This document shows, piece by piece, positions 38,318 to 48,487 of a DNA stretch of 64,000 bases. The translations under genes were made by a program, and so were the position numbers. This stretch comes from Eucommia ulmoides (Eukaryota; Streptophyta; Magnoliopsida; Garryales; Eucommiaceae). How positions within the stretch are numbered: position 1 is the first letter of the stretch; every line of letters starts with the position of its first letter. The stretch is taken from positions 16,055,743 through 16,119,742 of the forward strand of contig CM028333.1 of assembly GCA_016647705.1 (NCBI GenBank), in the 5' to 3' direction. The notes beneath the pieces were generated by a model that made no database searches, was not told where the DNA came from, and saw nothing but the letters and a program-made list of their open reading frames with translations.

Positions 38318-39209
38318 AATACCCCCAAACTTGGAATTTTGCTAGTTCTCGAGCAAAACACCTGCGTGATAAAATAAAAGAAAAATTACATTTTAAACCC
38401 TCCAGGTATTGACGAATTTCTAAATGGTCCATTTCCGTTTGAGCATTTCATTTTAAACCCTTATATATCAATACATTTTTATTTAGTCTTTCTGTCAAAA
38501 TCATCCAAACTAGCAGAATTTTGATGGCAAAATCGTCATTTTACATTTTTTCATTTTTTAATATTTGTTTTTCTTTTTCTTTTTTTTCTTTGACCCCTCT
38601 CTCTCTCTCTCTCCCGCTCAACACTCTTTCTCTTCTTCTCTTCCTCTTCCTGTCTCCCTCCCTCTCCCCATCGGCCAACACCACCCCCAATTATGGGGGT
38701 GTTTCACCCCTTGTTTCGGGGGGGGGTGTTTCACCCCCTGTTACGGGGGTGGTTCAGGCCGGCGGAGAGAGGGAGGGAGAGAGAGAGAGAGAGAGGGGGG
38801 GGGGGGGTTTCAAAGAAAAAAAAATTAAAGACAAATTCGGATTGGGATACCCGTTCTTCCTAGAAAGAAGTTGAGAAGGAAGGTCTCCAGATCAAATCTG
38901 TGGCGGCCATTGGCGAGGAATTGTTGATATTCAAGGTCAGAGTTGTCGTGACTCTTCGGAACAAGCATAAACCCTCCGCTTTCTCTCTCTAAAGTTGGAC
39001 CATAGTTTCTGGTAAATTTCTGTCGTATTGGTTTGTCTGAAGAACACCAAGGTGAAGGTGGCGGCAAAGTCATCTCGACCAACCCACTTGTTTGAATGGG
39101 TGGATCAAGTCATTTTTCCACCATTTTTATATACATATTTTTTCAGTCAAAATCGGCTAATACCTCTGTGTTTTTATCTTTCTTCCCTTGCATGCATGAA
39201 CCATCCACC

Positions 39210-39217
39210 TATAAATA
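39210..39217 (+). promoter_or_regulatory. TATA-like box upstream of the captured calmodulin-like gene
   Basis: TATAAATA lies about 410 bp upstream of the ATG at 39627, followed by a CT-rich leader (39330-39440). It suggests that promoter and 5' leader were captured along with the coding part. Position and composition only. Confidence 0.4.
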
Positions 39218-39626
39218 CACAAACCACTCATTCTCAACTCCCACACACCTCGAATTTGATAAATTCAACAGCTTGAAGATAGCTCTAAAATCAACAAATA
39301 AATCTCCATTAGAAAAAACATCATCGGATCCCTTGTCTATGTATGTCTCACTCTTTCTCTCTCGATCAATATATATGATCCTCTGTTTTTTCTCTCTCTC
39401 TCTCTAAAAGGTCCCTTATTTAGCTTTCTTGTTTTCTCTCCAAAATTTTCTCAGCATTCCTAAGGAGAAATTCAACACCCACCCCCACAAAAATAGTAAC
39501 ATTCAACCCCAAAAAAATGCCAAAAAGTTCAGACTTTATCGCCGGCCCTCATGGTATCCTCCCCAATCCAATATCCAAGAATCCATATCCCCAAAAAATC
39601 CTCAATCGCCACTGAATTTCCGCCGG

Positions 39627-39741
39627 ATGGATCAAACGAAGCTCCAACGTGTTTTCCAGATGTTTGATTGGACCGGAGATGGCAGGATCACGAGGATGGA
39701 TCTCAATTACTCGTTGGAGAAGATGCGTATTTTTATCCTGG
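39627..39741 (+). pseudogene. Calmodulin-like protein fragment, first EF-hand
   Basis: The ATG at 39627 opens MDQTKLQRVFQMFDWTGDGR, then ITRMDLNYSLEKMRIF. This is the N-terminus of a plant calmodulin-like (CML) calcium sensor. The first EF-hand loop is D-W-T-G-D-G-R-I-T-R-M-D: N at loop position 3 and E at position 12 are changed to T and D. The frame is cut at 39741 by a CACTA transposon and continues at 43310. It lies inside the Mutator-like element, so it is a transduplicated copy. Confidence 0.8.
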
Positions 39742-40335
39742 CACTACAAGAAAAAAGTTTTTTTATCACAGTTAAAAATCGTGATAAAAAACTTTTAATC
39801 ATAGTTTTTTACTTCAAAATAGTATGTAGTGTGATTAAAAATAAACTTTTTATTACAGTTAAAAACCGAGATGATATATTTTTGTATCACAATTAAAAAC
39901 CGAGATGATTAGTGCATCTAACATCTCGGTTTTCAAATGTGATTAAAAAATCACATATATGTGATGAAATTAAAAAAAAAAACGTGATTATTTGGACAAT
40001 ATTTATCTCAGTTCTATATCAAATTGAGATGTTTACCCTATTTTCGATCACATTTAAAAATTCTGATAGTTTCTCATGTATATTTAAAAAAAAATTACAA
40101 AAAATATTATAGCACTATTATATAAAAAAAAGAATACTACAAAAAATTAGCTAAAAATGAATTATATTTCTGAAACAACTAAAATATTGATGACATAAGA
40201 ATTCTACATCAATATGAAAAACACAAGTAATTTCAATACAAGAATCATAAACTTGAATTTCTATAAGTTATATGTCTAAAATGTAAAATTTCTATGAAGT
40301 ATAAACCAAAAAAATAAAATAAAAAGTGCAATCCC

Positions 40336-40530
40336 TTGCCTTACTGCAAAACCAGTGCAAAATACAATTCACCAACTACAAAACCAATGCAATCCCTTGC
40401 GTTGCTGCAAAATCAATGCAAAATACAATTCAACATCAGCCAAAACCAGTGTAAAATAGTACCAGCCAATAAGAGGAAAATACAAGAAAATTTACTAGCC
40501 AAAACAGTGCAAAACACAGCAAAACAGTAA
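40336..40530 (+). repeat. Short degenerate repeats in the CACTA element
   Basis: Units of the type CAAAACCAGTGCAAAATACA recur five to six times with changes. Probably a subterminal or internal simple repeat; no coding sense. Confidence 0.45.
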
Positions 40531-40994
40531 CATGCTAAAACTATTTTTTCCTGTTTTTTGCTAAAAAAAAATAACAGTGGGCCAGCGGTAATGCGTCTTC
40601 CTAAGTTCAGAGATCCACCAGTGAGAGATTGATGCTAGAAGTGGGCAATCCTTTCGCATCCCTCACTTCAAATCTTATGGTCACCGGAGTTGCATCTCAA
40701 TTTATCTCTATTGCTCTAAAATTTAAAAGTCCGAGAAATTAATCAAAACTTTGAAAATCAATATGAATTTACAAGAAAATAAATAGAAAATGCAAATAAA
40801 GTTCAGATGCATTTAAGTTTCTACCATAAGACTGAAATGTTATTATATATTAATGGGAAAGGGCTTCAGTGTAGTAGGGACTCTAATCCTCCCCATAATT
40901 TTGTTGAACGTCCATAGCATGTACATTCACCACTACCACTAGTGACTAGTATATACAAAGAACAGAAAAATCACTATTGTTTAACATGAAACAG

Positions 40995-42345
40995 CGTCAA
41001 GTACCTGATTCTAGAGATCATCTCCGGTAACAATATTACCAGCAGTACGCAACGCAGGTATTAAAATTGATGGCAATGGATTACTGAAAACAGAAAGGTA
41101 AAGTTTCAATCACAAGATAAAGCTAAGCAAAGATCTCCACAGCCACAGACCAGCAACATGCCAATCAATTCATTAGGAGGGAAAAAAGAGTAGGCACCCA
41201 CCCTAGAAGCTTAACAAGACAGGTGCAAACACCAGCTTCAATAACAGCTTGGATGTTGTCATTGGTTCCATCGGATAGATATGACAGCGCCCATCATGCA
41301 TCAGTTAGTAGTACTTTTTCATCATTTGAATGCATAAGTCGAGCTAGAGTGGGAAGAGCAGGCTTTGTCTATTTTCACATAATAATTTCATAAGCATTTA
41401 ATGAAACAAAAATTTTCTCTACTCAGTCTCATGTGTGTGTGAGAGAAAGAGGAATGGGGGTGTGGAGGGGTATTATATCGAAGATCAATAAATGAAGAGT
41501 CTATTAACTCTAACCTGCTCAAATTGAGGCTGCGATTTGCCCCTACAGAAGTTCGACAATGTCCAGGTTGCATTTCTTAGCATAGAAAGCTTTGAATGCT
41601 CTTGAATTGTGCCAGCAATGGCATCAAAGCCCCATGATTCAAGAAAAGATCACAACACTTGAGTGTGAACCCAGCAACATTACTTAATCCCCACACAACC
41701 TGCATAACTCAAGGACATGATCACGACGAGTTAGTAATTCACCATTCTCAAAACCAATTGAAAGTTACAAACATCATCATATAACCAAAGTATCTGTGAA
41801 CTTCTGTAATATATACTTGTCCACGAACATCGTCGCTTGGAAAACCAGGAAGTCTCACAAAAATTGAAATGGCACCATAATCAATTACAACCTTGGTATT
41901 TTCGGATGTTCCGGATGCAATGTTAGTGAGGGACCAAGCTGCTTTGAACTAAAAAAAAAAAATCAAAATACTAGTAAAAAAATTTAACCATACAGATAGA
42001 ACATAAATAACTTAAAGAGCTAAACAAAGTTCAAATAGAAACCTAAAGCTGCAGGTAGTCATCCCTCACAAGAAACTCAACAAAGCGAGGAACAACACCT
42101 CCTTGTATTACTTCCTCAATCGGGGGATTGCGTTCTGTTCAAGAAGACATAAGATGAAAAAAAAAAACTACGAAATATAGTTACAGTCAATAGGGAAAAG
42201 AATCGAAAACATAAATTATGCATAATCAAATAAGTGCCACTCAAAAACAAACCTATTGAGAGCCGTTTTCTAAACTGAGTGGTGGCTTCGAGCTGTGAAT
42301 CAGTTGATCAAATAGCAGCAACCATTGCAGGAAGATTTTCTAACT
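40995..42345 (-). pseudogene. Importin-alpha fragment captured by CACTA (ARM repeats)
   Basis: Minus strand, separated by intron-like gaps, in the native order. 42345-42253: ENLPAMVAAI, stop, STDSQLEATTQFRKRLSIG. 42136-42048: NPPIEEVIQGGVVPRFVEFL. 41950-41817: AAWSLTNIASGTSENTKVVI. 41702-41583: VVWGLSNVAG and [10 protein letters not shown]. 41580-41512: [20 protein letters not shown]. 41372-41208: LPTLARLMHSNDEK, then DA, stop, [17 protein letters not shown]. 41087-41000: ALRTAGNIVTGDD. These are ARM repeats of the nuclear import receptor that binds NLS cargo. In-frame stops show it is dead. The N-terminal importin-beta-binding domain is not visible. Confidence 0.85.
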
Positions 42346-43309
42346 ACAACAAGAGTAGCACATAGAAATCATAATTATCTACCTTTTTAACCAGTTGCAC
42401 TATTAAAGTACTAAAAAGTGCAATTAAAGACGTATATCAATGTTCTTCCTCTTGATAGAGAGCAAAAGTATTACATCAACAAACACAATATGTCAATACA
42501 CAAAAAATACAATACAATGTTCATTATATCGAGATTCCTAACTAGTAATTGTATCTATTCGCCAACAAAAATTTGAGAACATAAATTGAAACTTTAGTAA
42601 TTGTTTGAGAAAAGAAGTTTGTACCTGCATCCTTCTCCCCCTCCCCCTCGTATTGCTCCTCTGTTACTGATCAATGTACCAATGACGTGAAACCCAAAAA
42701 AATAAACCACAATTGAGCTTCAGTAGCTCTAAATCAGTACGATAGAGCGATCTCGAGATCGAGAGAGGCTGGAGAAGAAGACGATGACGATGACTGGAGA
42801 AGATGACAACGGCGATGGCCGGAGAAGAGAGAACGAAATGAAGACTGAAGACGACAATGACGATGGCGATGAAGGTTGAACGCTTGGCGACGGCGATGGA
42901 GAAATCTCAGCGATTTCAAGATCAAGAGAGAGAGACACTTCGACTACTAAGGTTGAGCGACGGCTAGGGTAGAGAATGAAAAGAGCATTAGAGAAGGATT
43001 TAAGTGCCAACAAAAAATAGAAGGGGACTTCGACGGGGAGCGATAACACGAAACATTTCCTAGCACCTTTTTTGGGGGGTTTAAGTTGCACAAATACCAA
43101 TTAATCTCGGTTATAAATAATAACTGTGATAAAACCAACGACTTATTATCACAATTTATTAAAATAGTGAGATAAAAAATATTTTTTATCACATAAGAAA
43201 TTTTAAGCGAGATTATATCTTATTAATATTGTTACAATCACGGTTTATTCAAAAAATGAGATGAATTATATTCACTAAGCGTGATAAAAAAATCATTTTT
43301 CTTGTAGTG

Positions 43310-43607
43310 TAGATGAGTTACACAAATGATTGAGAAGATTTATGAGAACAGAGATAGGTGTGTCGACATAGAAGAGTTTGGAGCTTTGTATAGGGAGATG
43401 ATTGAGAAGAGGGATGAATGGGAGAAGGATAAACGGGAGGCATTCAACGTGTTCAATGGATACGGGTTTATCACTGTCGATGAGTTGAATTCAGTGCTGG
43501 TATTGTTGGGGCTGGAATTGGGGAGGAGGACGGAGGATTGTCAGAAAATAATCGTGAAGATGGATGCCAATGGGGATAAGATGGTGGATTTAAGTTCAAG
43601 CAGATGA
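43310..43607 (+). pseudogene. Calmodulin-like protein fragment, remaining EF-hands
   Basis: After the CACTA element the gene resumes with DEL and, one base short, QMIEKIYENRDRCVDIEEFG, then KREAFNVFNGYGFITVDELN, LVLLGLELGRRTEDCQKIIV and KMDANGDKMVDL. The second loop has lost its first Asp (Y) and its G (R). The third is two residues short (FNGYGFIT). The fourth keeps D-A-N-G-D. A 1-bp deletion near 43325 also breaks the frame. With 39627-39741 this is close to a full-length CML, now unable to bind calcium normally. Confidence 0.8.
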
Positions 43608-43913
43608 TGAAAGGGGCTGGGAGATAGATGAGTAGAGAGAGAGAGAGTAGAGAGAGAAAGTGAGAAAGTGTTTCGTTGTGAAGAAGAAAGAAAAAGAAAA
43701 CAAAATCAAAGAAATGATTAAAAAATAAAAAATGTGTAAAAAAACTATTTTGCCCCTCTATTCCGTTAGATTTGATGGATATTTTGACAAAAGGACTATT
43801 TAAAAACGTGCTGATACGTAGAAAGTTTAAAATTAAATGCTCAAATAGAGAGTGACCATTTAGAAAAATGTCAATACCTAGAGGGTTTAAAATGTATTTT
43901 TGCCTAAAATAAA

Positions 43914-45463
43914 CTACCACAACTATTAACGAATTTAATTACTAAAAATTGAAAAACACAAACGAACTAAAAAAATAACAACATGTAAGTTTTGAAATTC
44001 ATTTAACGACCAAAAATTTTTCCCTCATCAGCCCCCAATCATATCGATTTCAAGAGTAAAATGCACCATGTGGTATTCTAGAATTTTAACATTCAATAGC
44101 AGTAAATACCATTCTAGATCTTATTCAAGTGTGTGTGCGAAAACTCAATTATAAAATATCTACCGATCGGATTGGATTATCCACCAATAAAGCTCATAAC
44201 TAAAACCAATAAGGTATAGAAAATCCATATACCTGACAGGGTTCCATTCTCCACTAATATAGGCTCGAAATTTCAAAAAGATCAATAGGACTTAGTTCGA
44301 TTTTTGGAAAATGGCCAAGGGTATAGGAATAGAAACCAGGTTAACGTTATTAACTAACAATACCCGTGGCACAACGCTTGGCTCAATCACACTCGTAACC
44401 CCACACAGATCAATTCAAAACAACCCTGAACTTATATTTGAAAACGTAGTACTCACTTGTCAAGACAAAAACAAAAATAAAACTATATTTATTCTTTTTT
44501 TTTTTAAACGAACATACCCCCAAACTTATTTGATTTGTTACAATTTAACAGGTGTGAAAATACAATAAAAAAATGACAAGTGAGTACTCGAATACCGAAC
44601 CAATCGACAGTTCGCCCAAAACCCAACCGCTCACTTCAAGTAAACAAATGCTAACTTAACTTCACTTAAATTATGCCTTAGGATTAGCGATAAAGGTTTG
44701 GAAAAAATTCAATTGGCCAGGGCATTTATTATGTGTTCAGAATTGAAATGGCTAATATGTTTCGATAGGGTAACGAGGGATAAATATATAACAAAGTAAG
44801 GTTCAAAGGCTCAAGCGATCAAAATGAATACCTAAATCATATCTCTTGAACTACCTCACCTAGTATTTTCCCTCGAATTTCTCCCAAATCAAGTTCTAGA
44901 ATCCCTATTGTCATGAACTTGGCTAACGAATAATCGTCATAAAATCAAGTTGATAGATATACATTGAGTTTAAGTGCTCAAACATGTTAGGATCCACAAT
45001 AACTTTTACCACAACGAAACGTCAATCACACAGAACACACATAAATGGGCATTATGCATGACCTCGAAAAACAACCAGGGGATTATTTCATCATCGGGTA
45101 ATGGCCCAGATGAACTACAAAACTCAGCACACACAACAACTACTACAAACAATAACATACTAACTAAACTAAACAAGCATGCATACAGTTAAACAATAAA
45201 ACATACTAACATAATACTCATCACCCCCAAACTTAAAACAGGCAATGTCCACAGTAACCCATCAGCGATCCCAATAAAGCATGATAATGAAGACAGGGGT
45301 TTAGATCACGTACCTAGAAGGCGAGACAAGCTCGCCTCCAAATCAAGTCGGTAGTGACGTATCCAATTTATTTTAAACTTAGGTTGCCTCCCAAGAAATG
45401 CTTGGTTTATTGTCCTCGGCCTGACACAGAGAAGAGCTCGTCAAAGAGTGGCTTCTACCCATA
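43914..45463 (-). other. Internal region 1 of the family B tandem, non-coding half
   Basis: Continues the sequence interrupted at 38378 and corresponds to 29918-31440 and to 18480-19980. It has no coding frame of note and ends at the duplication GTATG (45464-45468). Confidence 0.7.
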
Positions 45464-45468
45464 GTATG

Positions 45469-45943
45469 TGTCACACCCCACTCCAGACACCCATCCCTGT
45501 GGGGCCGACTTGACGTCGACACACTCTCACTTGAATGACAATCACTATAGATGACAACATACACACATAAATATATAATCACAAAAGCCAACCAAATATA
45601 TACATATTCTCTACTCGGGGACACTCTTGTCCCTACAAAATTCTCAATAACATCCAAGATACAAAACCCAAAACCTCTCATTTTAATCGCCTCAAGTAAT
45701 ACCCCCAGGAAACTCTTTCCCTATCGTACTTCCGGATCCGACCTATTGCCAGTAGAGGACAAATGCCTATCTATAGCACATGCGAGTGTACTGTCTTCTT
45801 AATAAAAGCATTTTAAAATAATAATATATTTTAAATAATACAACATTTAAATGGATCAAGCATAACACGTATAAACAAACACATTTTGAACAGTAGTATT
45901 AAAATCATATACCACAAACAAACTCGTTTCTACCATTCAGAAT

Positions 45944-46009
<66 letters not shown>

Positions 46010-46657
46010 AATATATGAAATCCATCCAAACCATCAGTATAAAATAATAACAATCACCATATATGATAATACACCAAATATGATAAAACACCACATCTCA
46101 AACACCACACTAGCACACCACTCACTGGCTAGTCATAATGATCGTTTTAACCTCACGATCGGGAGTTGCAACGGTACCATAACATCAGTAGGAATACCTT
46201 CCTACGAAATATCCACACCCTTTTTGGGGAGAAATATAATTCACACCCCTTACGGGGAACTATTCACATCCCATGGGAACAAATCCACACTCCTTTCGGA
46301 GAGAAATAATCCACACCCCTTACGAGAAGAAAACTGTGATATCATCCAAATCAACAATTTCGTCTAAAAATCCACACCCCTTATGGGGAGAATATAAATC
46401 ACACCCCTTTCGGGGAGAATTTTCAAAATCACATTTACTCAAACCACACCCCTAACGAGGAGAATTTCCAAATCAAGTTTTTCTCTCTCTTTTTAAAAGT
46501 ACCACCCATTTAGTAAAAACCATTTTTTCCAATTTCCTTTCTTTAAAACAAAACCAACACAATTTACCAAAAATCCATTTTTCCCCAACGCACCCAAAAC
46601 CAGCTTGATCCACGTGGTTTTAAAATAATCCAAATCAAGTAAAATCCATTTTACACA

Positions 46658-46715
<58 letters not shown>

Positions 46716-48487
46716 AATAGTTTGGCAAGAAGATAGTACACTCACCTGATTATCCGCTCCGAAGACTTTTACCACGTATTCTCTACTGGTACTCCGGTGC
46801 TTGCGAACCTAATAGTGACAGGGTCTAAATTAATATTTTATGTAAAAAAATAACCTAATCATGCCATGTAACCATAAATCCCGTAATTTCCTATTCCCCT
46901 CATTTTATTATAAATATTACTATTTCACTAACATTACTCCGTTTTAAGTTTATTCTATCGAATTTATTCATGCGAGCGGTCTCACAATTTCTTATCATCA
47001 TTTCAACATTTTTTATGCTAGTAATTAGTTTCATGATCAATCACGAGATAATTAAATACATATTTTAAGAGAGTTCTGAATTTTACCTTCCTCGAATTTT
47101 CCACCGGTCTGCAAGATGAGTTTTAGGTTTTATTAGGGTGTTTTGTGCAATTTTCTCCTTTTTCTTCTTATTTCTTTTCTTCTTCCTCTTTCTCTCATTT
47201 CCTATTTTCTGTTTTGTGTTTCTGACCCGCCATTGCCTAGGCGAGATTTCCACCGCCTAGGCGAGCTTCCTCCGCTTGCTCCCCTGTTTTTTGCCGTCAC
47301 TCTCTCCCTCTCTCTCTCCTCCAACGATCACCCCCATTCTAACGTCCATGTACATACAACACACTAATGGACACTACATACACACACCGTAAAAATTTGA
47401 GCATATACACACCGCAAACACACACACACATGCACTGCTCTCTCTCTAACTTACTGCCGACGAACTCCGGTGACACCTACACAACCAACCAAATAGTCAC
47501 ACTCACACAAAACACACAACCATACACCTACCTTCAACGGGCCACCACCGGAATAGCCACCCCTACAGGAGAACAGACAACACACAGAGACCCACTTCTT
47601 TCTCTCTCTATCTCTCACTTATCATCGGCCCAATTAACCGACGGTGACACACACACAACCAAACCACCCTCCGATTTCCATACCATCAGACGGCCATAAG
47701 ACAACAACGGTGACACACACACACTTCGACGATAATGGTGACGATCAAAACATACACCACCGCCACCACCGGAACACCTACACACACACGGCACACACAA
47801 TACACACAATAACTCCAAACGAAAACAGAAAACACACACCTAATCACACACATACACACACAGTAGTAAGCACAACAGAAACATGGAACTCACACTCATC
47901 AGAGTGACAACCACACCGTCTACCGCTTCTCTCTCTTCGGTTTTCTCACTGCTGAACGGCAACCCACCGCCAGCCACCTTCTTCATCTCTCTCTGTTTTC
48001 TCTTTCTTTTTCTCATCTTTTACCTCCTGTCTGTATGTATGTATGTATGTGTATATATGTATATATACACACATACACACACATTATACATACATACATA
48101 TCCACACACGCATAACAGAGAAAAGGAAAAAGGATCTGGAAGAATCAAGAACGAAGAGGGGAACAGTAGGTCGGTGAGGAGTTGGGCCTTTTTTCAGCAT
48201 ATATATATATATATATATATATGTTTACAAATGGGGGCCGGCCAAGTAGCCCTTCCACCACCATCTCTCTCTTTCTATATATATATATATATTCTATATA
48301 ATTTGCACAATTCTCCCCTTTTATTTAGGTGAAGTTATAAATTGAACCAATTTATGATTTTAAGGTTATTACAATTTGACCCCTAAACTTTTAAATTACA
48401 CAATTAATAGTGCTATCCACCTCGTTATTTCCTAGTGTGCTCCAATGCGACTCAATTTGTACGTATAAGGAAAATCAGGGTTTTACA
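45469..48487 (-). repeat. 3' LTR of A3
   Basis: Plus-strand borders TGTCACACCCC and GGTTTTACA, about 3.0 kb. It holds a TA microsatellite (about 45949-46007), a CA microsatellite (46655-46700), a CA-rich stretch (47340-47880) and palindromes (47230-47270). Hairpin units of type CTCCCCGTAAGGGGTG (minus) occur at 46205-46465. Confidence 0.9.
46205..46465 (-). repeat. Hairpin array in LTR of A3
   Basis: About eight units; on the minus strand stems read CCCCGTAAGGGG, CCCCGAAAGGGG, CTCCGAAAGGAG, and GTAGGA..TCCTAC next to the conserved GGTACCGTTGCAACTCCC block. It is positionally equivalent to the arrays at 1845 and 9397. Confidence 0.6.

Larger units (their letters stand above)
39742..43309. mobile_element. 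Non-autonomous CACTA element
   Basis: Ends CACTACAAGAAAAAA and TTTTTCTTGTAGTG are the diagnostic CACTA (En/Spm) inverted termini. Flanks are TGG (39739-39741) and TAG (43310-43312), a 3-bp duplication with one change. Subterminal regions repeat ATCACAGTTAAAAATCG and AACCGAGATGAT in both orientations. No transposase frame is seen. It carries pieces of an importin-alpha gene. It is inserted within the coding part of the calmodulin-like gene. Confidence 0.9.
38370..43913. mobile_element. Mutator-like element carrying a host gene (Pack-MULE-like)
   Basis: TAAAATAAA flanks both sides (38370-38378 and 43905-43913), a perfect 9-bp duplication typical of Mutator. The uninterrupted sister sequence near 29918 has this 9-mer once. 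Long terminal inverted repeats of roughly 160 bp are visible: both ends share ACATTTTAAACCCTC, AGGTATTGAC and TTTCTAAATGGTC, then further matching blocks (GTCAAAAT, CAAAAT). Without the CACTA insertion the element is about 2.0 kb. It has no transposase; its cargo is a calmodulin-like gene with apparent upstream sequence. Confidence 0.85.

Noticed and set aside
40575..40720. Possible tRNA-derived SINE (GGCCAGCGGTAATGCG .. AGTTCAGAGATCC)
   Set aside because: Weak A-box and B-box resemblance only, with no duplication or tail; more likely CACTA internal sequence.
42729..43100. 123-codon minus-strand frame in the CACTA right part
   Set aside because: Ser/Pro/Leu-rich low complexity with no match to the importin-alpha N-terminus; treated as non-coding.
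47143..48332. Long frames in the CA-rich LTR of A3
   Set aside because: The same simple-sequence effect in reverse orientation; they correspond to non-coding LTR in the other copies.
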